The notes under the pieces: generated by a model
The model's input: the letters and a program-made list of their open reading frames with translations, nothing else
Database searches by the model: none
Told to the model about the DNA's origin: nothing
From: Reticulitermes speratus
Taxonomy: Eukaryota > Arthropoda > Insecta > Blattodea > Rhinotermitidae
Assembly: GCA_021186555.1 (NCBI GenBank)
Contig: JAJKFL010000042.1
Span: 8,843,781 to 8,907,780 of the forward strand
Direction of reading: 5' to 3'
Length of the DNA: 64,000 nt
Made by a program: the position numbers and the translations under genes
Shown here: positions 1 through 10,559 of the stretch, piece by piece
How the letters are laid out: each line of letters starts with the position of its first letter
How positions within the stretch are numbered: the first letter of the stretch is position 1

Positions 1-59
1 CCTTACGTCCAGGTCTCTTGTGGCTAACCCTAAATCTGGCCCTGATTATTCAATGTTTA

Positions 60-140
60 TCATGAAATAATATATTTTTCTTAATTTTACGTACCCCCTA
101 AGATGTCTTCGCGTACCCCAGGTTGAATACCACTGGCATA
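60..140 (-). repeat. hAT-like element end fragment
   Basis: On the minus strand this reads as a terminus beginning near CCAGTGGTATTCAACCTGGGG, the style of many hAT-superfamily ends. Only one end is seen, so the rest is lost or lies outside the window. The family call is by style alone. Confidence 0.3.
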
Positions 141-295
141 GAGTGTGTATTTAACTAAACCAGAAAAATAAGTTTAGTGGGTTGAAGTCTGGTGATCTTG
201 TAGGCCATAAAATTTCGAAAGACCGATCTTTTGGAATCGTTATCATTCATAAATGTATTTAAGCATTATAGTGGTGGGTCTCGTGGAAGAGGCCT

Positions 296-386
296 TTTAA
301 TGTGGGTACGCCCCCTGTACCCCTTGGGCACTTCTCAATGAGGCCATAGCCCGAAGATGAAACAACTGCGAACCACTCTTTACACC
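296..386 (-). repeat. second hAT-like end fragment
   Basis: GC-richer patch ending in GCGAACCACTC. The minus strand starts GAGTGGTTCGCAGTTG and passes through a CCAAGGGGTAC stretch like the fragment at 60-140. No partner terminus was found. Confidence 0.25.
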
Positions 387-974
387 CAGTTGGTTTGTTG
401 TTCCTTTTGTGCATAGAACATACCCTTAATGTGGTGCAGTATATTTCAGAAACATCCTGTATCGTCAGATACTGACAATGTCATAAAACATACTATAAAA
501 GAAACTGAAATTACATCTAAAAATTACATCACATGTGTCATGCCACCTGTTGTGGACCGGTAGGTCGGTCAGATGTTTCCAAACACTTGTCATACTCACG
601 CTTAAGTAATGAAATACTGCCTGAACCTGGTCAGACACTAGCACTGTCTCTGGATAGTACGTCGAATATCCCGTGTTGGCTTCTCGTACTTTCTCTATAG
701 ACTGACACTTCACAGTTGGTTAAATTTTATAAAAATGCCGGAATGTACGAGTTCATGGGAGGGAAATTCCTGTCAGGCGCTCGTCCGTACAGTACCACAC
801 AACTGCGAAACTACTGTCGGATGTCGAGCTACTTACAGTAATTGCTATCACACACTCCACCAGTCCATTATCATCGCCCGGCCCCCCCCCCTCTTCGCCA
901 TGAGTGTGGCCCCTCTGTCGCCACCCACATTACGTCATAGCGAATGATATCAGGATCAAGACCACCGTTCCTGA
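387..974. other. no gene seen
   Basis: Two short open frames lie here (minus, 82 codons; plus, 70 codons), neither with a recognisable domain or flanking splice signals. A C-run near 882-891 is the only simple sequence. Confidence 0.5.
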
Positions 975-1450
975 AGGACACTACCCTCAGAGCCTGATAG
1001 CTCAGAAAGTATAGTGACAAGGCTACATTGTAGGTGACCTAAGAATTTGGGTTTGATTCCCGACAGGGGCGTAGGTTTTATTTTCTTCACACAGCCCAGA
1101 ACGGCTCTGCGATTTCCCCAGCCTCCTGTACCATGGATACCAGGGGCCCTTCCTCCAGGGGTGTTGTAGCGACTCGCCATCTAGTGCATGGTTGTCCAAC
1201 CATTTTATGGCAAAGGGCCACTGCGCTTATTGTGGGCTGATTCGCGGGCCGCACGTGCAAAAATAAGAATAAGTGGTATACATAGCCGCCTGAATTATTG
1301 TGTAATTTTGTAGTATATAAATAATTTGTAAATGAGGTTGTGGGCCGCATAATACAAGCTGGCGGTCCGCGGTTTGTAAACCGATGAACTAGTGCTTCGG
1401 TTAAGAATGGATGGTGACAGGTTCGAAACTCTCATGTTAAAGATGCTAGA
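975..1450 (+). mobile_element. SINE-1 copy, split by a hAT element
   Basis: tRNA-derived SINE of the most abundant family in the window. The head has a tRNA A-box-like GATAGCTCAG and a B-box-like GTTTGATTCCC; the body continues with GCCTCCTGTACCATGG and a CATCTAGTG motif that other copies share. The copy breaks at 1186 and resumes at 1387 with GGTTAAGAATGGATGG, the expected next part. The interruption is a 200-bp hAT miniature element. Better copies are at 17661, 20973 and 57725. Confidence 0.75.
1187..1386. mobile_element. 200-bp non-autonomous hAT element
   Basis: It sits exactly inside a SINE-1 copy. The ends are inverted (CATGGTTGTCCAACC at left; the minus strand of the right end reads CATCGGTTTACAAACC). 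The flanks are an 8-bp duplication with one mismatch, ATCTAGTG (1179-1186) and AACTAGTG (1387-1394). Eight-bp duplications and GGCCGC-rich subterminal sequence are typical of hAT elements. There is no transposase. Confidence 0.75.
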
Positions 1451-1495
1451 CTCGCGCGGTTATTGACACAACTTCAGCAGCTTCCGACATAACAG
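1323..1495. repeat. left copy of 173-bp direct repeat flanking the LINE
   Basis: This segment recurs at 3016-3188 in the same orientation and length, with scattered substitutions. It begins AATTTGTAAA and ends CTTCCGACATAACAG; the other copy ends CTTCCGGCATCACAG. It spans the right end of the hAT element and the tail of SINE-1, so it is old target sequence, probably duplicated when the LINE inserted. Confidence 0.7.
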
Positions 1496-3010
1496 AAGTA
1501 GATGAAGACGAGAAAGGCCTTTATATTTTGCAAAGTGAAGTGGAAAAAGCTATCAAGGAGATGAGGGATCAGAAGGCTACAGGAGATGATGATGTACCTG
1601 GGGATGTACTCAAATTTTTGGGATAAGATGGTCTCAAACTAATGACACAGCTGATCAACAGCATATATGTAACTGGGGAGTGGCCCAGACATTTCATTGA
1701 AGGTACAATGATTGCCTTAAAGAAGCCCAAAGCTACAAAATGCAGCGACCATCGCACAATCAGCATCATCGCACATGCAGCAAAGATAGTAGCGAGGATA
1801 CTTAGAAGAAGGATTGAAAGGAAGACTGAGGATGCACTTGGAGAAGATCAGTTTGGATTTAGAAGAGGAAAAGGAAGTAGAGATGCAATTGGGATGCTGA
1901 GAATAATATCAGAACGAACCTAGGTCATAGATGAGGAATTGTATGCTTGCTTCATAGACTGGCAGAAGGCATTTGACCGTGTCAACTGGACCAAATTAAT
2001 GCAGATCCTAAAGGGAATTGGGATAGACTGGCGCGAAAGAAGATTGATCAGCAAATTGTACATGGAACAGAGTGTCAAAATACGACTGGACCAAGGGGAG
2101 ACGAGAAGTGTGAAGATTGGAAGAGGAGTTAGACAAGTTTGCTGTTTGTCGCCAATTCTGTTCAAGTTAAACAGCGAGTGCCTTACCAAGGAAGCTCTTG
2201 AAGGGTTTGGAGACTTCAAAATAGGGGGACAAGTAATTCGCATTGTTAAATATGCAGATGACCTTGTGCTACTGGCTAGGGAAGAAAAGGTGCTACAGGG
2301 CATGATTGATAGACTAATTGAAATTGGAAGACGCTATGGAATGGAAATGAATGTGGAAAAAACTAAGGTAATGAGAATCTCAAGGCAATCATCCCCAATA
2401 AAAATTACGATAGATCAAATCAATTGGAGAATGTGGACTATTTCAAGTATTTGGGTAGCATGATAACAAATGATGCAAGATGTACACGTGAAATTAAATC
2501 CAAAATTGCCATGGCAAAAGCAGCATTCAACAAGAAGAAGACTTTTCACCAGCAAACTGGACTTAAATTTAAGGAAGAAACTAGTAAAGCATAGCTTTGT
2601 ATGGTGCTGAAACGTGGACGGAAAGTAGATTAGAAATACCTGGAAAGTTCTGAAATGTGGAGCTGGAGAAGAATGGAGATCAGTTGGACCGATCGTGTGA
2701 GAAATTAAGAAGTATTACATAGAGCCAAGGAGGAGAGGAATATCGTACATACAGTAAAAAGAAGAAAGGCTAACTGGATTGGTCACATCTTGCGTACAAA
2801 CTGCCTTCTAAAACACGTGATTGAAGGAAAGTTAGAGGGAAGGATAGAAATGACGGGAAGACGGAGAAGACGTAAGCAGCTACTGGATGACCTTAAGGAA
2901 AAGAGAAGATAATGGAAATTGAAAGAGGAAGAACTAGATCGCACCCTGTGGAGAACTCGCTTTGGAAGTGGCCATGGACCTGTCGTAAGACAGACTACAG
3001 AATGAATGAA
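1496..3010 (+). mobile_element. decayed 5'-truncated LINE (reverse transcriptase)
   Basis: Non-LTR retrotransposon remnant. The plus strand encodes reverse transcriptase in one frame from about 1492 to 2430, with in-frame stops near 1624 and at 1921-1923. Visible motifs are DQFGFRRGKGSRDA, CFIDWQKAFDRVNW, GRGVRQVCCLSPILF (usually RQGC) and the catalytic YADDLVLL near 2250-2273. After about 2430 the frame shifts; WSWRRMEISWTDR and RKANWIGHILRTNCLL in other frames are the usual C-terminal region of insect endonuclease-reverse-transcriptase LINEs. The 3' end is GAATGAATGAA. The element lacks its endonuclease part and is dead. Its 3' end recurs as a tandem array at 60932-61830. Confidence 0.9.
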
Positions 3011-3015
3011 TACGT

Positions 3016-3188
3016 AATTTGTAAAAGAGGTTGTGGGCCGCATAATACAAGCTTGCGGACCGCGGTTTGGAAACCGATGAACAAGTGCTTCCGTTAAGAA
3101 TGGATGGTGCCAGGTTCGAAACTCTCATGTTAAAGATGCCAGACTCACACGGTTATTTACATAACTTCGGGTGCTTCCGGCATCACAG
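3016..3188. repeat. right copy of 173-bp direct repeat flanking the LINE
   Basis: Partner of 1323-1495. It starts just after the TGAA-type tail of the LINE and again contains the end of the hAT element followed by SINE-1 tail sequence (GGTTAAGAATGGATGG). Confidence 0.7.
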
Positions 3189-3223
3189 ATTACTCACATA
3201 TGATTTCATTTCAGTATTTATAT

Positions 3224-3624
3224 AATAATAATAATAATTCTTGGCTCAACAGCCCTGTATGGGCCTGGGCCTCCTCTTGCCTCCTCTTGTCGAGGTTACT
3301 AAGTCATGCGCATTCATGGCAGCTGGTGACCGGCCAGCTAGCCGCGCTTAGTGTTCTATCGATCCTGATGTGCACGCCAGAGCCATCTGGCAGGCAGTCA
3401 GGAGACTTGGATGAGAAATGGAGGCAATTTGGCTTAAGCAACATTTTTATTCATGCCCGTAAGGTTCTTTTATATGCCGTAAATCTACGACATGGGACCG
3501 ACGGCTTTACTTCCCCTCCGGATTTTTTATCATCCTTAAAAATCCATCGACCTCGGTCGGGATCGAACCCGCGAACCTTGGGTCCAGTGGCGAGCACGCT
3601 AACCACTAGTCCACCGAGGTCGAC
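3224..3624 (-). mobile_element. SINE-2 copy, full length
   Basis: tRNA-headed SINE in reverse. On the minus strand it begins GTCGACCTCGGTGGACTAG, has an A-box-like TAGTGGTTAGCGTGC and a B-box GGTTCGATCCC, and ends in an (ATT)n tail. The target duplication TCAGTATTTATAT is perfect at 3211-3223 and 3625-3637. Other copies are at 10029 and 26750. Confidence 0.9.
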
Positions 3625-3639
3625 TCAGTATTTATATAG

Positions 3640-4249
3640 TGTAGGCAAATCTTGCTTTAATCTATTTACAAAGCTACACTAATATCGTGAACTCTGGTAC
3701 TTACACACTGAATCAGTAATCTCCCATGTACTACAGACTAAAGTTCAGGAAGAAGGGTACGATTGTATCAGTGAATTGAATACTGTCATGCTGTTATTTA
3801 CACAACTTTCTTGCAACAAAATTTAAAGATATATACATGACACACGATCGTTTAAAAATTAATATATGGAGTTACACATTTATGGACATTTCAAGCTCTG
3901 AAATACAAAGTTGGCAATTCCATAAAAATTTATAAATGACAAGTGACATGAAGAAAATGTGATACCCATCTGTGCGTTCATGGAAACAGCTTTCAGCATA
4001 TTTATAATATTTGAATTTCACATTACATTCACCGTGCATTTTTTACAATTAAGCTTACGCACACAAATAAATAACAGTAGTTGTCACGACCCTAATTACA
4101 TGTAATATTTTAACAGATAACCGGCACAAAACACCACACCGGAAAATTCATGGACCACGCTGCCAATAATTTACGAATTACATAATAACATGTATTTTAA
4201 TATAATATAACATATTGTTTTACTATTGTTTTAGCATTTTAACAATACT
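3640..4249. other. no gene seen
   Basis: AT-rich sequence with no open frame, splice-flanked exon or repeat shared with the rest of the window. Confidence 0.5.
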
Positions 4250-4480
4250 ACTATTGTACAATTTTTATACAAAGTGATAATAACGAAAATTATAATAATA
4301 TTACCATACACAGCCCCAACTGTTCTGATGTAATGCAGGAACATTGGTCTATGTAAAAACTTCAACGATCCCCCTGATGATGGCAATGTAAAAAGTGCCG
4401 AAATGCGTATTGGGGTAATCTTTTAATAAAGAAATCAATGACAAAACTTGTTTTGGTGCATTTGTTGGTGTGAATTAATT
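4250..4480 (+). mobile_element. single-arm copy of PLE-like ribozyme element
   Basis: One arm of the foldback family seen in full at 31530, 38170 and 43599. It contains a hammerhead-like core and then an end region (CATTTGTTGGTGTGAA) matching the arm end of the 43.6-kb copy (GCATTTTGTTGGTGTAT). No second arm is present and the left boundary is uncertain. Confidence 0.5.
4366..4418 (+). ncRNA. hammerhead-ribozyme-like motif
   Basis: CTGATGA at 4374-4380, one extra T, a hairpin closed by GGCA/TGCC, then GAAA at 4400-4403. Stem I would pair CCCC (before CTGATGA) with GGGG at 4412-4415. The stretch after GAAA (TGCGTATT) fits stem III poorly, so this is one of the weaker copies. Confidence 0.4.
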
Positions 4481-4489
4481 AATTATAAT

Positions 4490-5034
4490 ATTTGGTCTTT
4501 ATTTTCATGGTAAAAACGATTAAACTTCAATACATGTGTAAATAAATTATATTTTAGTAACTCAACTGCTGCTGAAACCAAAAGATATCCACTGGTAACC
4601 AACCAATAAAATACGCGCGCGGTTAACAACATAAAATTCATTACATAACAATTTCACATCCTTATTATAAATATCACCTGTACACTGGCCCTCTAATTAT
4701 ATGACCAACACTTCTTGTGAATTACTTTAACATTTGTTTGATGAAGAAGTAAATATACTTATGTATCACATCTTATAAAATTATTTACATAAAACTGTGT
4801 TTGACTACATGGTGTATATTATAAACATTACGGAATGCCGATACATGTTTTGAAATATGTGAAGGCTGAATGGTCACTGTAATGAACGAGGCCTTGGAAC
4901 ATTTTCTGCAAATTGGCCTATATAGTTTCCAGGTGGATTGTAATTTGCAACAATGAAAACTTTTCCATTTTGGTCTCTAGCCCTTCCTATTCCTAGCTCC
5001 GTGCTGTTTTTCCAGACCATCTGGGAGAAGTGAC
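4490..5034. other. no gene seen
   Basis: Non-repetitive AT-rich sequence leading into the minisatellite; no supported feature. Confidence 0.5.
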
Positions 5035-6680
5035 CTGAAATTTTGAACATACCGCTTTACAAAGATAGGAGTTTAAACACATCTGAGGTCAGTGCTGCTG
5101 AAATTTTGAACATACCGCTTTACAAAGATAGGAGTTTAAACACATCTGAGGTCAGTGCTGCTGAAATTCTGAACATACCGCTTTACAAAGATAGGAGTTT
5201 ACACACATCTGAGATCAGTGCTGCTGAAATTTTGAACATACCGCTTTACAAAGATAGGAGTTTACACACATCTGAGATCAGTGCTGCTGAAATTTTGAAC
5301 ATACCGCTTTACAAAGACAGGAGTTTACACACATCTGAGATCAGTGCTGCTGAAATTTTGAACATACCGCTTTACAAAGATAGGAGTTTACACACATCTG
5401 AGATCAGTGCTGCTGAAATTTTGAACATACCGCTTTACAAAGATAGGAGTTTACACACATCTGAGGTCAGTGCTGCTGAAATTTTGAACATACCGCTTTA
5501 CAAAGACAGGAGTTTACACACATCTGAGATCAGTGCTGCTGAAATTTTGAACATACCGCTTTACAAAGATAGGAGTTTAAACACATCTGAGATCAGTGCT
5601 GCTGAAATTTTGAACATACCGCTTTACAAAGATAGGAGTTTAAACACATCTGAGATCAGTGCTGCTGAAATTTTGAACATACCGCTTTACAAAGATAGGA
5701 GTTTAAACACATCTGAGATCAGTGCTGCTGAAATTTTGAACATACCGCTTTACAAAGATAGGAGTTTAAACACATCTGAGATCAGTGCTGCTGAAATTTG
5801 AACATACCGCTTTACAAAGACAGGAGTTTACACACATCTGAGATCAGTGCTGCTGAAATTTTGAACATACCGCTTTACAAAGATAGGAGTTTACACACAT
5901 CTGAGGTCAGTGCTGCTGAAATTTTGAACATACCGCTTTACAAAGACAGGAGTTTACACACATCTGAGATCAGTGCTGCTGAAATTTTGAACATACCGCT
6001 TTACAAAGATAGGAGTTTACACACATCTGAGATCAGTGCTGCTGAAATTTTGAACATACCGCTTTACAAAGATAGGAGTTTAAACACATCTGAGATCAGT
6101 GCTGCTGAAATTTTGAACATACCGCTTTACAAAGATAGGAGTTTAAACACATCTGAGATCAGTGCTGCTGAAATTTTGAACATACCGCTTTACAAAGATA
6201 GGAGTTTACACACATCTGAGATCAGTGCTGCTGAAATTTTGAACATACCGCTTTACAAAGATAGGAGTTTAAACACATCTGAGATCAGTGCTGCTGAAAT
6301 TTTGAACATACCGCTTTACAAAGATAGGAGTTTAAACACATCTGAGATCAGTGCTGCTGAAATTTTGAACATACCGCTTTACAAAGATAGGAGTTTACAC
6401 ACATCTGAGGTCAGTGCTGCTGAAATTTTGAACATATCGCTTTACAAAGACAGGAGTTTACACACATCTGAGATCAGTGCTGCTGAAATTTTGAACATAC
6501 CGCTTTACAAAGATAGGAGTTTACACACATCTGAGATCAGTGCTGCTGAAATTTTGAACATACCGCTTTACAAAGATAGGAGTTTAAACACATCTGAGAT
6601 CAGTGCTGCTGAAATTTTGAACATACCGCTTTACAAAGACAGGAGTTTACACACATCTGAGATCAGTGCTGCTGAAATTC
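5035..6680 (+). repeat. 63-bp minisatellite, about 26 units, open in one frame
   Basis: Tandem array of a 63-bp unit (core ACCGCTTTACAAAG and CATCTGAG). As 63 is divisible by 3 and one frame has no stop, the array reads as a 21-residue peptide repeat (NIPLYKDRSLNTSEVSAAEIL) for 12 units, breaks at 5796 where one T of a TTTT run is missing, then reads on for 14 more units. Variation is confined to a few sites (GAT/GAC, AAC/CAC, GTC/ATC). A GTC unit followed by a GAC unit recurs (units 7-8, 14-15, 22-23), pointing to multi-unit duplication. No splice sites or flanking coding sequence mark it as a gene. Confidence 0.95.
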
Positions 6681-6817
6681 AGAAAGTACAACCACGTAAA
6701 ATAAAGATGGACTGAACTCATACCTTCTTAAGGACAGAGTAAGGCCCTTTGAAACGCTGATTATTATATCAGAGATATGAGGTTCCCTTGACAGTAACTA
6801 TGTACATTATGGCTGTG

Positions 6818-7112
6818 CCATGGCTCAGGCGGTTAGTCGCCGGCCTCTCACCGCGGAGGCCCGGGTTCGATCCCGGGGTCAGTCCATGTGGAATTTGTGG
6901 TGGACAAAGTGGCACTGGGACAGGTTTTTCCCCGAGTACTTCGGTTTTCCCCTGTCAATTTCATTCCACCGGTGCTCCATTACTTGGAAAAATTAAAAAG
7001 AAATGATCATCTTTCTCTTCATCTTCATCACAGAGTTGCACAATAAGCCTTAAGGCTGCGGTGCGTCCGTAGCATCTGCTGCGGGGCCCTTCACCACAAA
7101 AAAAGAGAACTA
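6818..7112 (+). mobile_element. SINE-3 copy, full length
   Basis: tRNA-like head (CCATGGCTCAGGCGGTTAG as A box, GGGTTCGATCCC as B box), a body with GGGACAGGTTTTTCCCCGAG, and a tail region with ATAAGCCTTAAGGCTGCGG ending in an A-run. Other copies: 14925, 15618 (tail), 23095 (tail), 28897, 36860, 62665. Confidence 0.85.
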
Positions 7113-7434
7113 TGTACATTATTGTCTTTCTGGGTTCTGACAACGTGCAGCCTGTTATAATGCTATTGACATTTCAGAGGAATATACGAGCGCTTTTTCA
7201 TCACTCTTATGGTCAAAAGGAGGCAGTAAGTCAATCGGGATCGTCTTTTACCAGACTTGCGTAACGCCCCAGAAGACGGCAGTCTTCGTACGTTAAGATA
7301 TCATTGCAGCGATCCTGCCGTACACTATGGCATCAAGAATGCCCACCTGGCATGAACAGTTGGTGATAAACGTCAGCGCAACTAGTTCAGTTTTGTGATA
7401 TTTCACATTATTTTGGCACTGACTATTAAGACGT

Positions 7435-7555
7435 GATGTGATCCCACGTATTCTGGCAGAAATGTACCAAAGTTTCTGACGAATATGCTGTCTCCATCTT
7501 CAGGGTAAAAGAATTCAGACAGAGGAACCAGATTCCTTCAAAACAATAAATATGC
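7435..7555 (-). mobile_element. degenerate copy of TTCTGGGATATGAC family
   Basis: Minus strand carries ACCCTGAAGATGGAGACAGCA followed by a decayed GAAAC core and an end resembling the family terminus. Stem II is only partly kept. Confidence 0.45.
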
Positions 7556-7589
7556 ATGTACTATATATTTATTCTTAATCCCTTCGGTC

Positions 7590-7775
7590 GCACTATGGCC
7601 CTGGGATCGACTCAGCCTCTAACAGAAATGAGTACCAGGAATATTTCCTGGGGGGTAAAGGCGGCCGGTGTGTAGGGCTGACAACCTTACTACCTTCATG
7701 TGCCGATTGTCTGGGAGCCTCAACCTCCTGGAACCCTAAGGGCCTGTCCAGGACCGTATAGGGATTGATTTACCT
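7590..7775 (+). mobile_element. SINE-1-related repeat, copy 1
   Basis: Shares a GGTAAAGGCGGCCGG stretch with SINE-1 but ends differently (GAGCCTCAACCTCCTGG and onwards). A reverse-oriented copy lies at 22797-22975. No tRNA-like head is visible here. Confidence 0.55.
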
Positions 7776-8179
7776 TGCTGTTATATGTTTCTTATACAGC
7801 CACCGTTAAGTAATTAGTTTTGTTTCACTGACAAGATATTTTCTACTGTAAGCATACTGAAACAGTTCCTTGAAGATGGGAGTAGAGACATATTTCGAAG
7901 CAATATATGCTCGTGGAAAATGCTCGCTCATTGAACGTTAAACAGGAAATGTCTTGCACGTGAAAGTATGTACATGTTAACTCCATCTCATGCTTAACAC
8001 CATCTGTCACATGACAGAGTAATTATACCGCCTATGTGTCAACAGTCAAACAATGAACGCCTATTGTTTATATATAAGTATTAAATATACTTCAGATAAT
8101 GGGCAGTGTGCAACAAAGGCGTAATGTAATGAATCGGCCATTTTTACAAACTGTCTGGAAAATATCACACAGAGGCATA

Positions 8180-8450
8180 TGTGAGTATAGCAGGATTAAA
8201 TCCACAAAGTCCTCGTCATTTTGCATAAGAACCTTCAGCGCGAGTCTCACAAACCTTACGGTTCTCCTACCTCAGTCACATGATTGCAGCTACTACGTAA
8301 GCAGAAGAATACTGGCACCTCCACCGCTGTGACTGCAGAAACACACTGATACATGCGCACACGACTTCGTCCACTCTCCTGACTTGCGACATCGCTAACG
8401 TTACCTGCGCCTGAAGCTGGAGTCTTTGTGGAATTAATCCTGCTATAATG
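8180..8450. repeat. inverted repeat, about 30-bp arms
   Basis: TATAGCAGGATTAAATCCAC near 8186 pairs with GTGGAATTAATCCTGCTATA near 8428. The spacer of about 210 bp has weaker complementarity. Perhaps an old foldback element; family unknown. Confidence 0.5.
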
Positions 8451-8510
8451 AGCACACAGCTGGTTTGCTTTAATGATGGACGAAATGTACATGGTAGAAA
8501 CACCACAAAA

Positions 8511-8751
8511 CTATTTTATCATGTGATGTGTGAAATACCTATTCTCATATTCCTTGACTCTCTTGTCCGTAGTTGTAATCTCTGATTTCTGAGTACCAAC
8601 TATCGCAGGCGTCCTTTGCAGATACGTTGTGTTGAGGATTTGATGACCACAAGCAGTAGAGATTTTCACCATATTTCCGAGGAGGAGGTCGATGTTCAAA
8701 TCTGTCTTCTCTTGCTAGATTTTCAGCCCAATGTTTTGCATAAACACAGAG
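8511..8751 (-). pseudogene. CAP-domain (GAPR-1-like) exon, apparently degraded
   Basis: The minus strand from 8751 to 8548 reads part of a CAP (SCP/TAPS) domain like Golgi-associated plant pathogenesis-related protein 1. Visible are CVYAKHWAENLA, RFEHRPPPRKYGENLY (the GENLY signature with its Glu, plus a His upstream), LWSSNP and DSWYSEIRDYNYGQE. A possible acceptor (GTGGACAG) lies just before. After GQES the frame meets TGA at 8547-8545, while a shifted frame continues as NRYFTHHMIK, resembling the expected GHFTQVVWK motif with indels. The N-terminal part and the C-terminal strand were not found. Either a dead gene copy or one exon whose true donor lies before the stop. CAP proteins bind sterols or lipids or act at membranes in other species; no function is assigned here. 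Confidence 0.6.
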
Positions 8752-8779
8752 CTGTCCACGAACAATACAGTACACGTTA

Positions 8780-9290
8780 GTGACTGGCTCATGCTTAACC
8801 CATCTACAAACGAATGTTACTCAAATATAGTACGTAGCATCCATCACATTACTTAAAGGCAATATCTATATCTGAAATAATACAGAGGACACCAAGACTG
8901 TCTATGTAAATGCAGAGTCAATTATTGGGGGACGGAATTAACTTTAGCGGAAACATTGTATCCCACTAATGTTTTACTGCAATATATGTAGCATGTGCAA
9001 GGAATAGCTAAGTTTGCAAATGCAATAAGGCACGGCATTAAAGGAACTTTGGAGTGTAAAAACAAGTAAAAGAGACTTTGAATGAGAGGCATCAAATTGG
9101 TATGCGAATTTTGAGGCTTTTTTAGCGGTGTAATTGAGGATTCTATCTTTCTGGGATATGATACTGCATCAGTGGGTAAGCCCAGAAGACAGAATCCGAT
9201 TAAAATGGTAAATTACCCACTTGCAATATGCATTAATATTTTCTGCAACCAACCTGGATTTTATAAATATTTGAGGTTCACATGACAACA
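8780..9290. other. no gene seen
   Basis: AT-rich, no supported exon. A weak match to the TTCTGGGATATGAC terminus lies near 9150. Confidence 0.4.
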
Positions 9291-9293
9291 ACT

Positions 9294-9640
9294 GACTAAC
9301 TAACTAACTAACTAACTAACTCCATGGAGCAGAGTCCTTCCTGAGAAGCTAGCAACAGGTCGTCAGCTAGTCGAGAAATTCCCCGCATTTTATGGAACCC
9401 GAAGGCTCATTACCGCATTCACAAGAGCCCGCCACCTATCCCTATCCTGAGCCAGATCAAACCAGTCCATGCTTCCCCATCCCACTTCTTGAAGATCCAT
9501 TTTAATATTATCCTCCCAACTACGCCTAGATCTTCCAAGTGGTCCTCATTCCATCAGGTCTTCCAACCAAAACCCTGTATGCACCTCTCTTGTCTCCCGT
9601 ACGTGCCACATTCCCCGCCCATCTCATTCTTCTTGATTTG
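9294..9640 (-). mobile_element. LINE-B 3' end with (TTAG)n tail
   Basis: In reverse, the 3' end of a second LINE family. The minus strand encodes, across frames, WAGNVART and RGAYRVLVGRP-like segments and the usual tail region (WEDNIKMDL-type, then an MNLR-like segment) before CTCCATGGAGTTAG and a (TTAG)n tail (here TAAC at 9294-9320). Many stops. Other copies: 24840, 32465, 45625, 55625, 56580, 59695. Confidence 0.8.
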
Positions 9641-9654
9641 ATCACCAGCACGGC

Positions 9655-9775
9655 AGTAACTATGAACATTATATTCTACTGGGATAAGATACCGCGTAGT
9701 TTGGCAGTTTGGTAATGCAGTTTCAGAGTAGTGTCGTGCCTCCATTTTCAGGACAGAAGAGTAAGATGGGTAGGA
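9655..9775 (-). mobile_element. degenerate TTCTGGGATATGAC-family copy
   Basis: Contains TACTGGGATAAGATACCGCG, a match to the family end, and GTGCCTCCATTTTCAGGAC, a mutated reverse complement of the ribozyme-like arm (core now CTGAAAA). Confidence 0.5.
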
Positions 9776-10028
9776 AAGAAATAGTAAAGATATGGGTAAC
9801 AGATGACTAGAACCAGGGCTAAGAGCAAATTAATGAGAACCCTTAGAAGGATAAAAGGATTATTTTGTGACGGTACATGCCAGTTTGATTAGGAAGGGGA
9901 GAGGTCCTTTTATAGAGCCAAGTTTCCAATTCATTCTCCCGTACACCGGGTACCAGTCCTCTTTCCCCTGTGCCCATTTCATCAGCACCCCCCCCCCTTC
10001 ATAATATTGCAGAATATATGAATCATAC

Positions 10029-10439
10029 GTCGACCTCGGTGGACTAGTGGTTAGCGTGCTCGCCACTGGACCCAAGGTTCGCGGGTTCGATCCCGACCGA
10101 GGTCGATGGATTTTTAAGGATGATAAAAATCCGGAGCACCACTTCCTTCGGAGGGGAAGTAAAGCCGTCGGTCCCATGTCGTAGATTTACGGCATGTAAA
10201 AGAACCTTCGGGCATGAATAAAAATGTTGCGTAAGCCAAATTGCCTCCATTTCTCATCCAAGTCTCCTGACTGCCAGATGGCTCTGGCGTGCACATCAGG
10301 ATCGATAGAACACTAAGCGCGGCTAGCTGGCCGGTCACCAGCTGCCATGAATGCGCATGACTTAGTAACCTCGACAAAAGGAGGCAAGAGGAGGCCCAGG
10401 CCCATACAGGGCTGTTGAGCCAAGAATTATTATTATTAT
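10029..10439 (+). mobile_element. SINE-2 copy, full length
   Basis: Starts GTCGACCTCGGTGGACTAG with B box GGTTCGATCCC and ends in (ATT)n. Target duplication TATATGAATCATAC is at 10015-10028 and 10440-10453. Close to the inverted copy at 3224-3624, so relatively young. Confidence 0.92.
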
Positions 10440-10559
10440 TATATGAATCATACAATTAGTAAGTAAGTAAGGTGTTCTATTGTAAAAGGTATTACCGGTG
10501 TCAGCAACGTAACAGTTCATTGACCCTTTGTAAACACGGAGACTACAATATCTTAAATC

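Noticed and set aside
3200..3682. 160-codon open frame as a gene
   Set aside because: It is an antisense reading of a SINE-2 copy. The same translation reappears from the other copy at 10.1-10.4 kb.
5043..6715. Two long open frames (252 and 305 codons) as a genuine repetitive protein gene
   Set aside because: They consist wholly of the 63-bp tandem repeat, the start codons arise within repeat units, and there is no flanking coding sequence or splice signal. Reported as a minisatellite.
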